A stretch of 64,000 bases of DNA from Candidatus Micropelagos thuwalensis (lineage in GTDB: Bacteria; Pseudomonadota; Alphaproteobacteria; RS24): positions 620,001-684,000 of the forward strand of contig NZ_AWXE01000001.1 of assembly GCF_000469155.1 (NCBI RefSeq), in the 5' to 3' direction. This document shows, piece by piece, positions 8,744 through 16,879 of this stretch; the stretch's first letter is position 1, and every line of letters begins with the position of its first letter. The position numbers and the translations under genes are program-made. The notes below the pieces were generated by a model. The model had not been told where the DNA came from, searched no databases, and was given only the letters and a program-made list of their open reading frames with translations.

Positions 8744-8772
8744 TTGACAGGCTAATCTGCATAACATAATGT
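8744..8772 (+). promoter_or_regulatory. Candidate sigma-70 promoter for umuDC
   Basis: TTGACA at 8744-8749 is followed after 17 bases by TAATGT at 8767-8772. A second TTGACA lies at 8734-8739. The predicted start region falls directly on the LexA box downstream. This is sequence inference, without mapped transcripts. Confidence 0.5.
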
Positions 8773-8776
8773 CTAT

Positions 8777-8791
8777 GTTCATGTTATGTTC
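8777..8791 (+). promoter_or_regulatory. LexA (SOS) box, alphaproteobacterial type
   Basis: The sequence GTTCATGTTATGTTC is an exact GTTC-N7-GTTC direct repeat, the established LexA recognition motif in alphaproteobacteria (unlike the CTGT-N8-ACAG palindrome of gammaproteobacteria). It lies just downstream of the candidate -10 element and 15 bases before the umuD ATG, where bound LexA would block transcription of umuDC until DNA damage. Confidence 0.85.
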
Positions 8792-8805
8792 TTTTTGGTT
8801 GCGTT

Positions 8806-9228
8806 ATGTTATTGCGTTCAGACATCACATTAGAGGTGCGGCGCCCGATTTTTGCGTCCCGTATTTCTGCTGGATTTCCAAGCCCGGCTGATGATTTCAT
8901 CGAAGGTAGTCTGGATCTCAACAAGCACCTTGTTGCGCATCCGGCGGCGACATTTTTTTTAAGGGTTGTTGGAGAGTCGATGTTAGGCGCGGGTATTCAT
9001 CCGGGCGACTTGCTGGTTGTTGATCGTAGTCTGACACCAACCGCCAATGATATTGTTATTGCCGTTCTGCATGGTGAGTTAACCGTTAAGCGGCTCCTGC
9101 GAGATCCAGACGATAAGCATCTATGGATTCTGCATGCCGAGAACCCTTCTTATTCAGATGCGAAAATGCCACCCGATAGTGAGATATGGGGCGTGGTCAG
9201 CCATTGTATTCGAGGCTTCCGCGCATGA
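8806..9228 (+). CDS. umuD: UmuD-type error-prone polymerase subunit (S24 self-cleaving)
   Basis: A 140-residue LexA/UmuD superfamily serine-lysine protease. RecA-DNA filaments trigger autocleavage, and the product UmuD' joins UmuC as DNA polymerase V. The cleavage pair is Ala22-Gly23 in RISAGFPSP, the nucleophile is Ser58 in VGESMLGAG, and the general base is Lys95 in GELTVKRLL. These are essentially the E. coli spacings (24/60/97). There is no N-terminal helix-turn-helix, so it is UmuD and not LexA. Its stop overlaps the umuC ATG (ATGA), and a LexA box lies just upstream. Confidence 0.93.
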   Translation: MLLRSDITLEVRRPIFASRISAGFPSPADDFIEGSLDLNKHLVAHPAATFFLRVVGESMLGAGIHPGDLLVVDRSLTPTANDIVIAVLHGELTVKRLLRDPDDKHLWILHAENPSYSDAKMPPDSEIWGVVSHCIRGFRA

Positions 9229-10517
9229 CGCAGTCGCATATCGCTATCGTTGATTGCAATAATTTCTATGTCTCCTGTGAACGGGTGTTTAACCCACAAC
9301 TTTGCGACACGCCTGTTGTCGTGTTGTCCAATAATGATGGCTGCATCATTGCGCGTTCGAATGAGGCCAAGGCACTCGGTATTCCAATGGGCGCGCCCTA
9401 TTTTAAGTGGCGGCACGTGATTGAGGATGCTGGCATCGCCGTCATGTCGAGCAATTACGCTCTTTATGGCGATATGAGTAGCCGCGTGATGCAAGTGCTC
9501 GCCACTGCCGCACCCGCCATCGAAATATACAGCATTGATGAGTGTTTTCTCGATTTCAGTAATCTGCCGGACACAATGAACCCAGTTGATTTGGCGTACC
9601 GGCTACGCCAACAAGTCGCGCAATGGACGGGTATTCCCGTATCCATCGGCATGGCAAGTAGCAAGACGTTAGCAAAAATTGCTAATCGCCTTGCCAAGAA
9701 GAACCCCAGCAAGCACGGCGTTACAAATCTGACTGATCCGACAGAAATTACCACCGCCCTTGCCGCCACAGATGTTGGAGATGTCTGGGGCATCGGGCGA
9801 CGCTGGGCGCGCATGCTGAAAGCCCGCAACATTATGACCGCCGCAGACTTTCGTGCCTGTTCTGATAGCTGGGTCAGACAAAAAATGGGAGTGGTCGGTT
9901 TACGTACTTTGCACGAACTCAGAGGCATACCCTGTGTGTCGCTGGAACTCGAAAGCCCCGACAAAAAAAGTATTTGTGTATCACGGAGTTTCTCAACACC
10001 TGTCACAGAGCGTGCGGCCCTCACAGACCGTTTGAGTGATTTTGCGTCACGCGCCGCCGCCAAAACACGCAAAGCTGGGTTGGTAGCAGGCTATATAACC
10101 GTCTTCGTCCGCACCAACAGGTTTCAAAAAGACCGCCCCCAATATAGCAATGCCATCACCCTCACCTTCCCTGAAATGACTGCCCATACGGCTGATATTC
10201 TCGCCGCCATGCGTCAAGGATTAGCGCATATTTTCCGGCCCGGTTATGAGTATAAAAAAGCGGGCGTTCTCCTGAGCAATCTGGTACGACAAGATATGGC
10301 CCCGCAAAGTCTCTGGAGCCATGCTGGTTCACCTGACGCACTTATCGCACAGAAAAAAAGAAATCAGCTTATGCAAGCTTTTGATGGGATTAATAGTCGC
10401 TTCGGTCACGGCAGTATTGCTTATGGCACGGCGAAGCGACAAAATAACTGGTTCATGCGACAAGAAAAAGTATCACCGCGATACACCACACGCTGGGAAG
10501 ATTTACCCACAGTCTGA
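9225..10517 (+). CDS. umuC: Y-family DNA polymerase V catalytic subunit
   Basis: Translesion DNA polymerase acting with UmuD'2 and RecA. I chose the ATG at 9225 ([22 protein letters not shown]), which overlaps the umuD stop by four bases. Upstream in-frame codons would only extend into umuD. 430 residues. Catalytic acidic residues are Asp10 in the first beta strand and Asp105-Glu106 in [33 protein letters not shown] (about 132-154) is the palm-to-thumb segment, with a helix-hairpin-helix around [13 protein letters not shown]. The C-terminal UmuC-specific domain ends in [13 protein letters not shown] and the basic tail. There is no sign of truncation. Confidence 0.95.
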   Translation: MTQSHIAIVDCNNFYVSCERVFNPQLCDTPVVVLSNNDGCIIARSNEAKALGIPMGAPYFKWRHVIEDAGIAVMSSNYALYGDMSSRVMQVLATAAPAIEIYSIDECFLDFSNLPDTMNPVDLAYRLRQQVAQWTGIPVSIGMASSKTLAKIANRLAKKNPSKHGVTNLTDPTEITTALAATDVGDVWGIGRRWARMLKARNIMTAADFRACSDSWVRQKMGVVGLRTLHELRGIPCVSLELESPDKKSICVSRSFSTPVTERAALTDRLSDFASRAAAKTRKAGLVAGYITVFVRTNRFQKDRPQYSNAITLTFPEMTAHTADILAAMRQGLAHIFRPGYEYKKAGVLLSNLVRQDMAPQSLWSHAGSPDALIAQKKRNQLMQAFDGINSRFGHGSIAYGTAKRQNNWFMRQEKVSPRYTTRWEDLPTV

Positions 10518-10596
10518 CCCAAAAAGAAGCTTGCGCCATCAATAAAAATAATAGATTTAGAGCACGTTGATGAAGAGTAACAAAAAGAGGTAAGGC

Positions 10597-11151
10597 ATGG
10601 CAAAGCTACAAAGCAAGCATGCAGAGCATAACGGCATAAGGAATGAAATAGGTGTAAAGAAATTACACACCACAATAAATAACGGTAAGTCTGGAAATAA
10701 AAAACTTACCAATGCAGGCACTATTCCAATCAGACGAAGAGGTAATGAGTTCGAGCTATGCGTCGTGACATCGCGTCGTTGCAAAAGCAGATTTGTTTTC
10801 CCAAAAGGTAAAGTTATTCAAAACGAAAAACTAAAACAAACTGCTCTCAGGGAAACAACCGAAGAGGCTGGCGTTTCAGGTGAACTTATTGATTACCCTA
10901 TTATCCACAGAGTCAAAGGAAATGGGGCTAATAGTGTTGGCAAAACAGTTTGTTTTTACCCAATCCTGGTAGATACCGAAATGAAACGATGGCCGGAGCG
11001 CTTCATGCGTCAACGCAAATGGGTTTCATTGACCAAGCTTAAAAAGAAACAAAAATACCGCCATCTGCGTGAGTTATTAAGCGCACTCGAAAAAGCCAAA
11101 CCAAAGCAAAAGAAGAAAATATTTAAAAGACTTAGACAAAATATCGCCTAA
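10597..11151 (+). CDS. Nudix hydrolase
   Basis: A 184-residue Nudix protein. The box G-x5-E-x7-RE-xx-EE-x-G is complete at residues 71-93 (Gly71, Glu77, Arg85-Glu86, Glu89-Glu90, Gly92), so metal-dependent pyrophosphohydrolase activity is expected. The TSRRCKSRFVFPKG segment before the box resembles diphosphoinositol-polyphosphate/Ap-nA subtype enzymes, but the substrate is not determinable. The first 40 residues and the last 25 are unusually basic (KKKQKYRHLR, KPKQKKKIFKR), suggesting a nucleic-acid or polyphosphate partner. RBS AGAGGTAAGGC precedes the ATG. It converges with rpoN, leaving only 9 bases between stops. Confidence 0.88.
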   Translation: MAKLQSKHAEHNGIRNEIGVKKLHTTINNGKSGNKKLTNAGTIPIRRRGNEFELCVVTSRRCKSRFVFPKGKVIQNEKLKQTALRETTEEAGVSGELIDYPIIHRVKGNGANSVGKTVCFYPILVDTEMKRWPERFMRQRKWVSLTKLKKKQKYRHLRELLSALEKAKPKQKKKIFKRLRQNIA

Positions 11152-11160
11152 GTTTTTGTA

Positions 11161-12720
11161 TTAACTCAAAAGCCGTGCCGCACGTTTCCGATCCGCCGAA
11201 CTTGGAATACCGATGGCCTCGCGATATTTAGCAACTGTACGGCGAGCAATATTAATGCCGTCTTCTTGTAGCGCAAGCGCTAGCGCTTCATCTGAAAAAA
11301 TTTTTGGTCGCCCGTCTTTCTGGTTCTTTGTTTCACCTGCCACTAGATTTTTAATACGTTCTTTAACGGCTCTTGCTGAATGAGATTGATCACCTTCTTT
11401 TGCTGAAATCCCAACCGAGAAAAAATACTTTAGCTCGAAAATGCCTCGCGGGGTTTCCATCAACTTATTTGCGGTAACCCGGCTAACCGTACTTTCATGA
11501 AGATCAAGCTCAACAGCGATATCGCGCAACGTCATGGGCTTAAGATAATCTAGCCCCTTTTTAAGAAATTCAGGTTGTTGCTTCACAATTTCCCGCGCAA
11601 CACGCAACAATGTTATTGCCCGCTGGTTCATTGATTTTACTAGCCAGTTGCCGGAATTATAGCAGGCATTCAAATATTCCCTGTCTTTGGAAGGCATTTT
11701 TTTTGCTGCAAGTTCTTCCCAATAACGGTCAAGCACCAGTATCTTAGGAAGCGTGTTGTCATTTAATTCAATACGCCAATTACCATATTCTTCATCAGCC
11801 ACATCATTTTCAAAAACAAGAATATCCGGTTGGCGGTCTTGTGTAGCTTGAAACTTAAAAGATGAGGTGATTTTAGGGTTGAGTTGACGAATAGTTTCTA
11901 CGCGATCCAACAAAATACGTGGACGGATTTTGCATTTCTTAGCCAGCAAATTAACTTCACCGCGCCCAAGAAGATCAAGATTATCAAGAATAACTTCGAA
12001 ATCTGGATGCCAAAGTCCCTCATGATGTAATTGCATGGATAACCTGTCTGCCAGAGAGCTTGCCGCAACCCCTACGGGCATAAGAGACCGGAGTTCATTT
12101 TGTGCTGCTTGAACTCTATCGAGTGAGATCTCAAGGCGCGTTTCCAACTCTTCAGCCTTCTCAAGAAGATAGGCTTCATCATCAAGCCACCCCAATAGAG
12201 TTAGACAATCTTCTTTCAACGGGCTTTCAAGCATTTTGTCAAAAATTTGCTGCTGCACAAAATCCGCAAACGAAAGCACTGAACTAACACTTTGTTCAAT
12301 TACAAGCCCGGGATTAATGTTGTCATCGCCATAAGAAGATGCCTCGCCCTGATCAACATGGCGATTTTGTAAATCCTGACGCGCATCAGAGTCCCAAAGA
12401 TTTTCATAAAAGCTATCTGTGATATGCGTTTCAGGCAGATTGCCGCTTTTAAACGAATTATCAAGAAAATCACCTGCCACACTATCTGTAGAATCTGCAG
12501 CATTTCCGGTATCATTATTATCTGAGTTAGAAGCATCTAGGGCCGTATCAAAACCCTGGGCATCCTGAATTTCAAGAAACGGATTTTCATTCACTTGTTC
12601 AGCAAGAAATTCATTGAGTTCAAGATTATTCAACTGCAGAATGTGTATCGCCTGCCGCATTTGCGGTGTCAGGACGAGAGATTGCATCTGCTTGGACTGT
12701 AATTTCAGCTTGATACTCAT
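11161..12720 (-). CDS. rpoN: RNA polymerase sigma-54 factor
   Basis: Alternative sigma factor recognising -24/-12 promoters and needing AAA+ activators. 519 residues. Region I is Gln/Leu rich and starts MSIKLKLQSKQMQSLVLTPQ. An acidic region II follows (about 50-150). The core-binding domain is in the middle, the helix-turn-helix lies near HESTVSRVTANK, and the RpoN box ARRTVAKYRE is at about 492-501. A good RBS (GGAGG) lies upstream of the ATG. In most alphaproteobacteria rpoN sits between lptB and hpf/ptsN; those neighbours are absent, and here it is followed by a convergent Nudix gene and preceded by folA. Confidence 0.95.
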   Translation of the reverse strand: MSIKLKLQSKQMQSLVLTPQMRQAIHILQLNNLELNEFLAEQVNENPFLEIQDAQGFDTALDASNSDNNDTGNAADSTDSVAGDFLDNSFKSGNLPETHITDSFYENLWDSDARQDLQNRHVDQGEASSYGDDNINPGLVIEQSVSSVLSFADFVQQQIFDKMLESPLKEDCLTLLGWLDDEAYLLEKAEELETRLEISLDRVQAAQNELRSLMPVGVAASSLADRLSMQLHHEGLWHPDFEVILDNLDLLGRGEVNLLAKKCKIRPRILLDRVETIRQLNPKITSSFKFQATQDRQPDILVFENDVADEEYGNWRIELNDNTLPKILVLDRYWEELAAKKMPSKDREYLNACYNSGNWLVKSMNQRAITLLRVAREIVKQQPEFLKKGLDYLKPMTLRDIAVELDLHESTVSRVTANKLMETPRGIFELKYFFSVGISAKEGDQSHSARAVKERIKNLVAGETKNQKDGRPKIFSDEALALALQEDGINIARRTVAKYREAIGIPSSADRKRAARLLS

Positions 12721-12847
12721 AAAGCCTCCAAGGAATTCACTTTTTGGCCTGGTTCTTGCTTTGTCAACAAAAACCCAAAAAACAGCATATCTTAAGCCTA
12801 GAAAAGCCCATCATGTGATAAATTTGTCATAAAAAGGAACTTGCTAA

Positions 12848-13339
12848 TCAGGTGCGACGCAATGTTACAAAACTAACATCAGCTGTGTCATTTTCACCAG
12901 CTTGCACATCTTCTCTAGACGCCTCATGCCACGCATCAGGATTTGAAAGGCGAAAATAAGTATCCCCTTCCGGCGCGGCATGTACTTTCGTAAGGTGCAA
13001 AATATCAGCTTGAGCCTCAAAAGCTTTGTAAATCTCTCCACCCCCAATAATCATAACCCTTTTTGAGCCTGTCTCTTTCGAAGCTTCCAGAGCCGCTTCG
13101 GGGGAGTTAACGACAAGCGCGCCTTCTGGCAGGTCAAGCTTTGAACGGGTAATAATAATATTCAGTCGGCCCGGTAACACGCCCGGTAGCGACTCCCATG
13201 TATGCCGCCCCATTATAATTGGCAATCCCATTGTGATTTTCTTAAAACGCTTAAGGTCTGTTGAAAGACGCCAGGGCATTTTACCGCCATGCCCAATAAC
13301 GCCGTTTTCTGCAACAGCAACAATCATCTCAATCTGCAT
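12848..13339 (-). CDS. folA: Dihydrofolate reductase
   Basis: Reduces dihydrofolate to tetrahydrofolate with NADPH, recycling the cofactor oxidised by ThyA. 163 residues, typical of chromosomal type I DHFR. The start MQIEMIVAVAENGVIGHGGKMPWRLSTDLKRFK includes the conserved PW and the active-site acidic residue (Asp in STDLKRFK). GLPIIMGRHTWESLPGVLPGR is the NADPH/loop region, and IIGGGEIYKAF is the second cofactor motif. It starts 3 bases after the thyA stop, forming a thyA-folA operon. It is followed by a 127-base gap before rpoN. Confidence 0.95.
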   Translation of the reverse strand: MQIEMIVAVAENGVIGHGGKMPWRLSTDLKRFKKITMGLPIIMGRHTWESLPGVLPGRLNIIITRSKLDLPEGALVVNSPEAALEASKETGSKRVMIIGGGEIYKAFEAQADILHLTKVHAAPEGDTYFRLSNPDAWHEASREDVQAGENDTADVSFVTLRRT

Positions 13340-13342
13340 GAT

Positions 13343-14137
13343 TTAAACCGCAATTGGCGCACGAATGTGGGGCTGCGCTTCATAGTCTTCAAGAGAAAAA
13401 TCTTCAAATACAAAGTCAAAAATATCTTTCTTCTCCGGATTGATTTTCATAGTTGGCAAAGCCCCAGGCAAACGCGAAATTTGTGTTTGCGCCTGTTCCA
13501 GATGATTTAGGTAAAGATGCGCATCTCCCAATGTATGCACAAAATCTCCTGGCTCAAGTTCAAGCACTTGCGCCAGCATCATGGTCAGAAGAGCATAAGA
13601 GGCAATATTAAAAGGCACCCCAAGGAATATATCCGCAGAGCGTTGATAGAGCTGACAAGATAGCTTTCCGTCTGCGATATAAAACTGAAACAGACAATGA
13701 CAGGGAGGTAAGGCCATATCATCAACATCTGCGGGATTCCAGGCAGTTATTATATGGCGGCGGGAGTCAGGGTTATTTTTTAATTGCTCAACAAGGTTTT
13801 TGATTTGATCAATTTGACGTCCATCAGGGGTTTGCCAACTGCGCCACTGATAGCCATAAACAGGACCGAGATCACCATTTTCATCTGCCCAGTCGTCCCA
13901 TATCGAAACACCATTTTCCTTGAGGTAGGAAATATTCGTATCCCCCGATAAAAACCATAAAAGTTCATGAATTATGGACCTCAAATGAAGCTTTTTGGTT
14001 GTTAGAATTGGGAACCCCTTTGATAAATCAAAGCGCATTTGATAGCCGAAAATACTTTTAGTGCCAGTACCCGTTCGATCATCTCGGGTGACACCTTCTG
14101 ACATAACTTTTTCAAGAAGCGTTAAATATTGAAGCAT
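13343..14137 (-). CDS. thyA: Thymidylate synthase
   Basis: Folate-dependent methylation of dUMP to dTMP. With the ATG at 14137 the protein has 264 residues, the E. coli length. The only alternative is a GTG one codon earlier. Catalytic Cys146 lies in [11 protein letters not shown], the phosphate-binding Arg is in DDRTGTGT (Arg21), and other signatures are [11 protein letters not shown] and [19 protein letters not shown]. It is transcribed away from the tmRNA locus, so the 14138-14220 interval probably holds divergent promoters for thyA and ssrA. Confidence 0.96.
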   Translation of the reverse strand: MLQYLTLLEKVMSEGVTRDDRTGTGTKSIFGYQMRFDLSKGFPILTTKKLHLRSIIHELLWFLSGDTNISYLKENGVSIWDDWADENGDLGPVYGYQWRSWQTPDGRQIDQIKNLVEQLKNNPDSRRHIITAWNPADVDDMALPPCHCLFQFYIADGKLSCQLYQRSADIFLGVPFNIASYALLTMMLAQVLELEPGDFVHTLGDAHLYLNHLEQAQTQISRLPGALPTMKINPEKKDIFDFVFEDFSLEDYEAQPHIRAPIAV

Positions 14138-14225
14138 CACACATAATTAAGGGATTCAGTTCCTTGCCTCAATCAGTTTATCAATTCCCCCTACTCATTT
14201 GCTGTGAAAAAGAGTATATGTAAGG

Positions 14226-14573
14226 GGTCGGTTTACCGACTATGGCGATAAACGGGCTTCGTAATAAACCCATCGGACCCGGGGGCAGTACCCGGCGCCT
14301 CCACCATTTATTCTCACAAGTTATTGGGGGGGCGAAACAGGATCGACGAGGGCGTAAAAGTTGTTTCCGTCGCTCGGTATTGTACCACCGTTATCGGGCT
14401 ATTTTTTAGTTGCAAATGACAACTATGCGGAAGTTGCTGTCGCTGCGTAAGTAGCGCCAACACTTCAATTCAAGCCCTTATCCGTCGCAGGGTAAGGCGG
14501 GGTCCGGCGGGCACCTGGCAACAGAAGCCCACCACTTCACTCGCTGGACTTTCATCCTATCGCATCGGGTAAC
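14226..14573 (+). ncRNA. ssrA: Circularly permuted two-piece tmRNA (ssrA)
   Basis: The acceptor piece lies first, ending in GGCGCCTCCACCA with the 3' ACCA at 14303-14306. The coding piece starts at about 14328. GGGGGCG (14328-14334) pairs with the CGCCTCC before ACCA, forming the 7-bp acceptor stem, followed by the conserved GAAACAGGATCGACG. The ends at the break also pair: TTACCGA and GCGATA (14233-14250) with TATCGC and TCGGGTAA (14558-14572). This permuted order is the known alphaproteobacterial (alpha_tmRNA) arrangement; roughly 20 bases between the pieces are removed during maturation. The RNA rescues stalled ribosomes with SmpB, which is not in this window. Exact mature ends are estimates. 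Confidence 0.93.
14412..14450 (+). other. tmRNA tag-peptide reading frame
   Basis: Within the coding piece, GCA at 14412 begins the codons for ANDNYAEVAVAA, ended by TAA at 14448-14450. With the alanine carried by tmRNA the appended tag would be A-ANDNYAEVAVAA. ANDN at the start and the AVAA end agree with other alphaproteobacterial tags: the N-terminal part is read by SspB and the last two Ala by ClpX. The resume codon is inferred from the family pattern. Confidence 0.85.
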
Positions 14574-14583
14574 TTTGAAGAAC

Positions 14584-15087
14584 ATGAACGAAATCGATTA
14601 CGAAAAATTAACCCACAAAGCTATGCTGAACCTTATCAGCGATATCTTATCCTCTGTTTCCGAAGAGGGGCTGCCCGGTGAGCATCACTTTTATATTTCC
14701 TTTAAGACCCAAGCTCCTAAAGTCTCAATATCCGACAGCTTGATGGCACAATATCCTGATGAAATGACGATTGTGCTGCAAAACCAGTTTGAAAACCTTA
14801 TCGTAACACCTGAAGGATTTTCCGTGCGTTTGAGCTTTAATCATACGCCACATGATCTCTATATTCCTTTTGACGCACTCACAAAGTTCTATGACCCTTC
14901 CGTGTCATTTGGCCTAGTACTGGAAGATATGACTGTGAGCGCGGCCTCTGCCCTTGCATCGGATAATCATAGGGAGAATGATCTTGAAGATATTGAAAAA
15001 CAAGAAGATTTGAAAAATCAAGAACCAGAAATCAACACCACTGGCGAGGTGGTGAGTCTTGAAAACTTTCGAGATAAAAATGACTGA
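14584..15087 (+). CDS. sspB: SspB, ClpXP adaptor for ssrA-tagged proteins (alpha type)
   Basis: Delivers tmRNA-tagged peptides to the ClpXP protease. The ATG at 14584 gives 167 residues and the usual start of the alpha family (IDYEKLTHKAMLNLI). A TTG at 14575 would fall on the tmRNA boundary. The substrate-binding domain is well conserved: GLPGEHHFYISF, QYPDEMTIVLQNQF, IPFDALTKFYDPSVSFGL. A polar acidic linker (about 122-153) leads to a C-terminal VVSLENFRDK motif, corresponding to the ClpX-tethering tail. The gene begins about 11 bases after the tmRNA 3' end, placing the tag RNA and its adaptor side by side. Confidence 0.92.
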   Translation: MNEIDYEKLTHKAMLNLISDILSSVSEEGLPGEHHFYISFKTQAPKVSISDSLMAQYPDEMTIVLQNQFENLIVTPEGFSVRLSFNHTPHDLYIPFDALTKFYDPSVSFGLVLEDMTVSAASALASDNHRENDLEDIEKQEDLKNQEPEINTTGEVVSLENFRDKND

Positions 15088-15178
15088 CCAACTTGGCGAC
15101 AAAACCAATAAATGCTAAATCTTCCCACACATTTTCTACATACATTATGTAATGTTTTTCGATTTAAAGAGGACAGCA

Positions 15179-16570
15179 ATGACCCAATCCCGCACTGAAA
15201 CCGACAGCTTTGGCCCTTTGGAAGTGCCCGAAGATAAATATTGGGGCGCACAAACTCAACGCTCGCTCGGGAATTTCAAGATTGGCGGAGAAACTATGCC
15301 AGAACCTATGATACGTGCCTTGGGGATTGTCAAAATGGCGGCGGCAAAAGCCAATATGTCCCTTGATAATCTTGAAAGTGATATTGGACAGGCAATTGTG
15401 TCGGCAGCCACTGAAGTTGCTGATGGTAAATTAAATAATCACTTCCCACTGGTGGTCTGGCAGACAGGCTCTGGCACACAATCGAATATGAATGCCAATG
15501 AAGTCATCTCTAATCGTGCGATAGAAATTCTAGGTGGTGAAATGGGTTCCAAATCTCCCGTGCACCCCAATGATCATTGCAATAGAAGCCAATCCTCAAA
15601 TGACACCTTTCCAACTGCCATGCACATTGCTGCGGCTGAAGAGGGAAGCAATCGCCTTTTGCCTGCGTTGAAACACCTTTATACCGCCCTGACTGCCAAG
15701 TCTGAGGCGTGGGCAGATATTGTTAAAATTGGACGCACTCATTTACAGGACGCCACCCCCCTGACGCTTGGGCAAGAGTTTTCGGGCTACGCCACACAGC
15801 TTAAATATTCTATTGAACGCGTCGAAACATCCATGCCGCGCCTTTTGGCATTGGCACAAGGTGGAACAGCAGTCGGGACGGGGCTGAACGCTAAACCCGG
15901 ATTTGCAGAAAAGTTTGCTGCAGAAGTCGCTGATTTTACAGGACTTGATTTTGTGACTGCGGAAAACAAATTTGAGGCTCTTGCTGCCCATGATGCATTT
16001 GTTGAAATGTCCGGCATGCTCAACACGATTGCCGCCTCGCTGAATAAGATTGCCAATGATATTCGTTTGCTCGGCTCAGGCCCCCGTTCAGGACTTGGTG
16101 AATTGAGCTTACCTGAAAATGAACCTGGTTCATCCATCATGCCAGGCAAAGTCAACCCAACACAATGCGAAGCTCTTACAATGGTTTGTGCGCAGGTCAT
16201 GGGCAATCATACGGCAATTACGGTTTCGGGGGCACAAGGGCATATGGAACTTAATGTGTTCAAACCCGTCATGGCCTATAATTTATTACAATCCATGCGC
16301 TTGATAGGTGATGCCGCAGTGAGCTTCACGGATAATTGTGTGGTGGGTATCGAAGCTAACGAAATCAATATTGAACAGTTGATGCAACGCTCACTTATGC
16401 TGGTGACGGCTCTAGCGCCAAAAATTGGCTATGACAATGCAACAACCGTCGCAAAGACGGCCCATAAGAACGGCACAACACTTCGCGAAGAAGCCGTTGG
16501 TCTTGGTTTTGTGACGGAAGCTGAATTTGAAGAGATTGTCCGTCCAGAAGATATGATTGCGCCAAAATAG
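15179..16570 (+). CDS. fumC: Class II fumarate hydratase
   Basis: TCA-cycle hydration of fumarate to L-malate by the iron-independent tetrameric enzyme. The ATG at 15179 has a clear RBS (AGAGGA, 7 bases upstream). A codon at 15152 would add nine non-family residues. 463 residues. The superfamily signature [11 protein letters not shown] is at 317-327 with the catalytic Ser. The catalytic His is in [10 protein letters not shown] (about 188), and [14 protein letters not shown] (97-109) forms the first substrate loop. It is followed 25 bases later by a small RHH protein, a pairing common in alphaproteobacteria. Confidence 0.96.
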   Translation: MTQSRTETDSFGPLEVPEDKYWGAQTQRSLGNFKIGGETMPEPMIRALGIVKMAAAKANMSLDNLESDIGQAIVSAATEVADGKLNNHFPLVVWQTGSGTQSNMNANEVISNRAIEILGGEMGSKSPVHPNDHCNRSQSSNDTFPTAMHIAAAEEGSNRLLPALKHLYTALTAKSEAWADIVKIGRTHLQDATPLTLGQEFSGYATQLKYSIERVETSMPRLLALAQGGTAVGTGLNAKPGFAEKFAAEVADFTGLDFVTAENKFEALAAHDAFVEMSGMLNTIAASLNKIANDIRLLGSGPRSGLGELSLPENEPGSSIMPGKVNPTQCEALTMVCAQVMGNHTAITVSGAQGHMELNVFKPVMAYNLLQSMRLIGDAAVSFTDNCVVGIEANEINIEQLMQRSLMLVTALAPKIGYDNATTVAKTAHKNGTTLREEAVGLGFVTEAEFEEIVRPEDMIAPK

Positions 16571-16595
16571 TCTATTTTGAGGGTAAAGGCCTATC

Positions 16596-16820
16596 ATGGA
16601 TAAACCCCGAAAACGTTCCATAACCATCGCAGGTCATGCAACAAGCATCTCGCTTGAAGCGCCTTTCTGGGACGCTATAAGGGATATTGCCGCACAACAA
16701 GATATATCACCACAAGATTTAATCGCTGAGATAGACAACTCAAAACGCATGGCCTCACTCTCCTCGGCTATTCGTGTGTATATTTTGTCATGGTATCAAG
16801 ATAAAGCGAACGAAACCTAA
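16596..16820 (+). CDS. Ribbon-helix-helix domain protein
   Basis: A 74-residue protein with an RHH_4-type fold. The first strand is KRSITIAGHATSISLE, followed by two helices (APFWDAIRDIAAQQ and the segment to SLSSAIRVYILSWYQ). The strand composition and the NLSSAIR-like C-terminal helix are typical of small alphaproteobacterial proteins found behind fumC. RHH folds usually dimerise and bind DNA, but no target is known; regulation of fumC or of the helicase downstream is speculative. The length is normal for the family and the ATG is preceded by GAGGGTAAAGG. Confidence 0.8.
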   Translation: MDKPRKRSITIAGHATSISLEAPFWDAIRDIAAQQDISPQDLIAEIDNSKRMASLSSAIRVYILSWYQDKANET

Positions 16821-16879
16821 AAGCTGGGTGAAAAGCCTTATGTTCGTGTTATATTCTTTAAAGAATCACGGAAAAAATT

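Noticed and set aside
8806-9228. LexA repressor
   Set aside because: The protein has the S24 autocleavage domain but no N-terminal DNA-binding domain and is coupled to umuC, so it is UmuD.
9464-10072. Long minus-strand open frame antisense to umuC
   Set aside because: It is the reverse shadow of a well-conserved coding region, with no RBS or domain.
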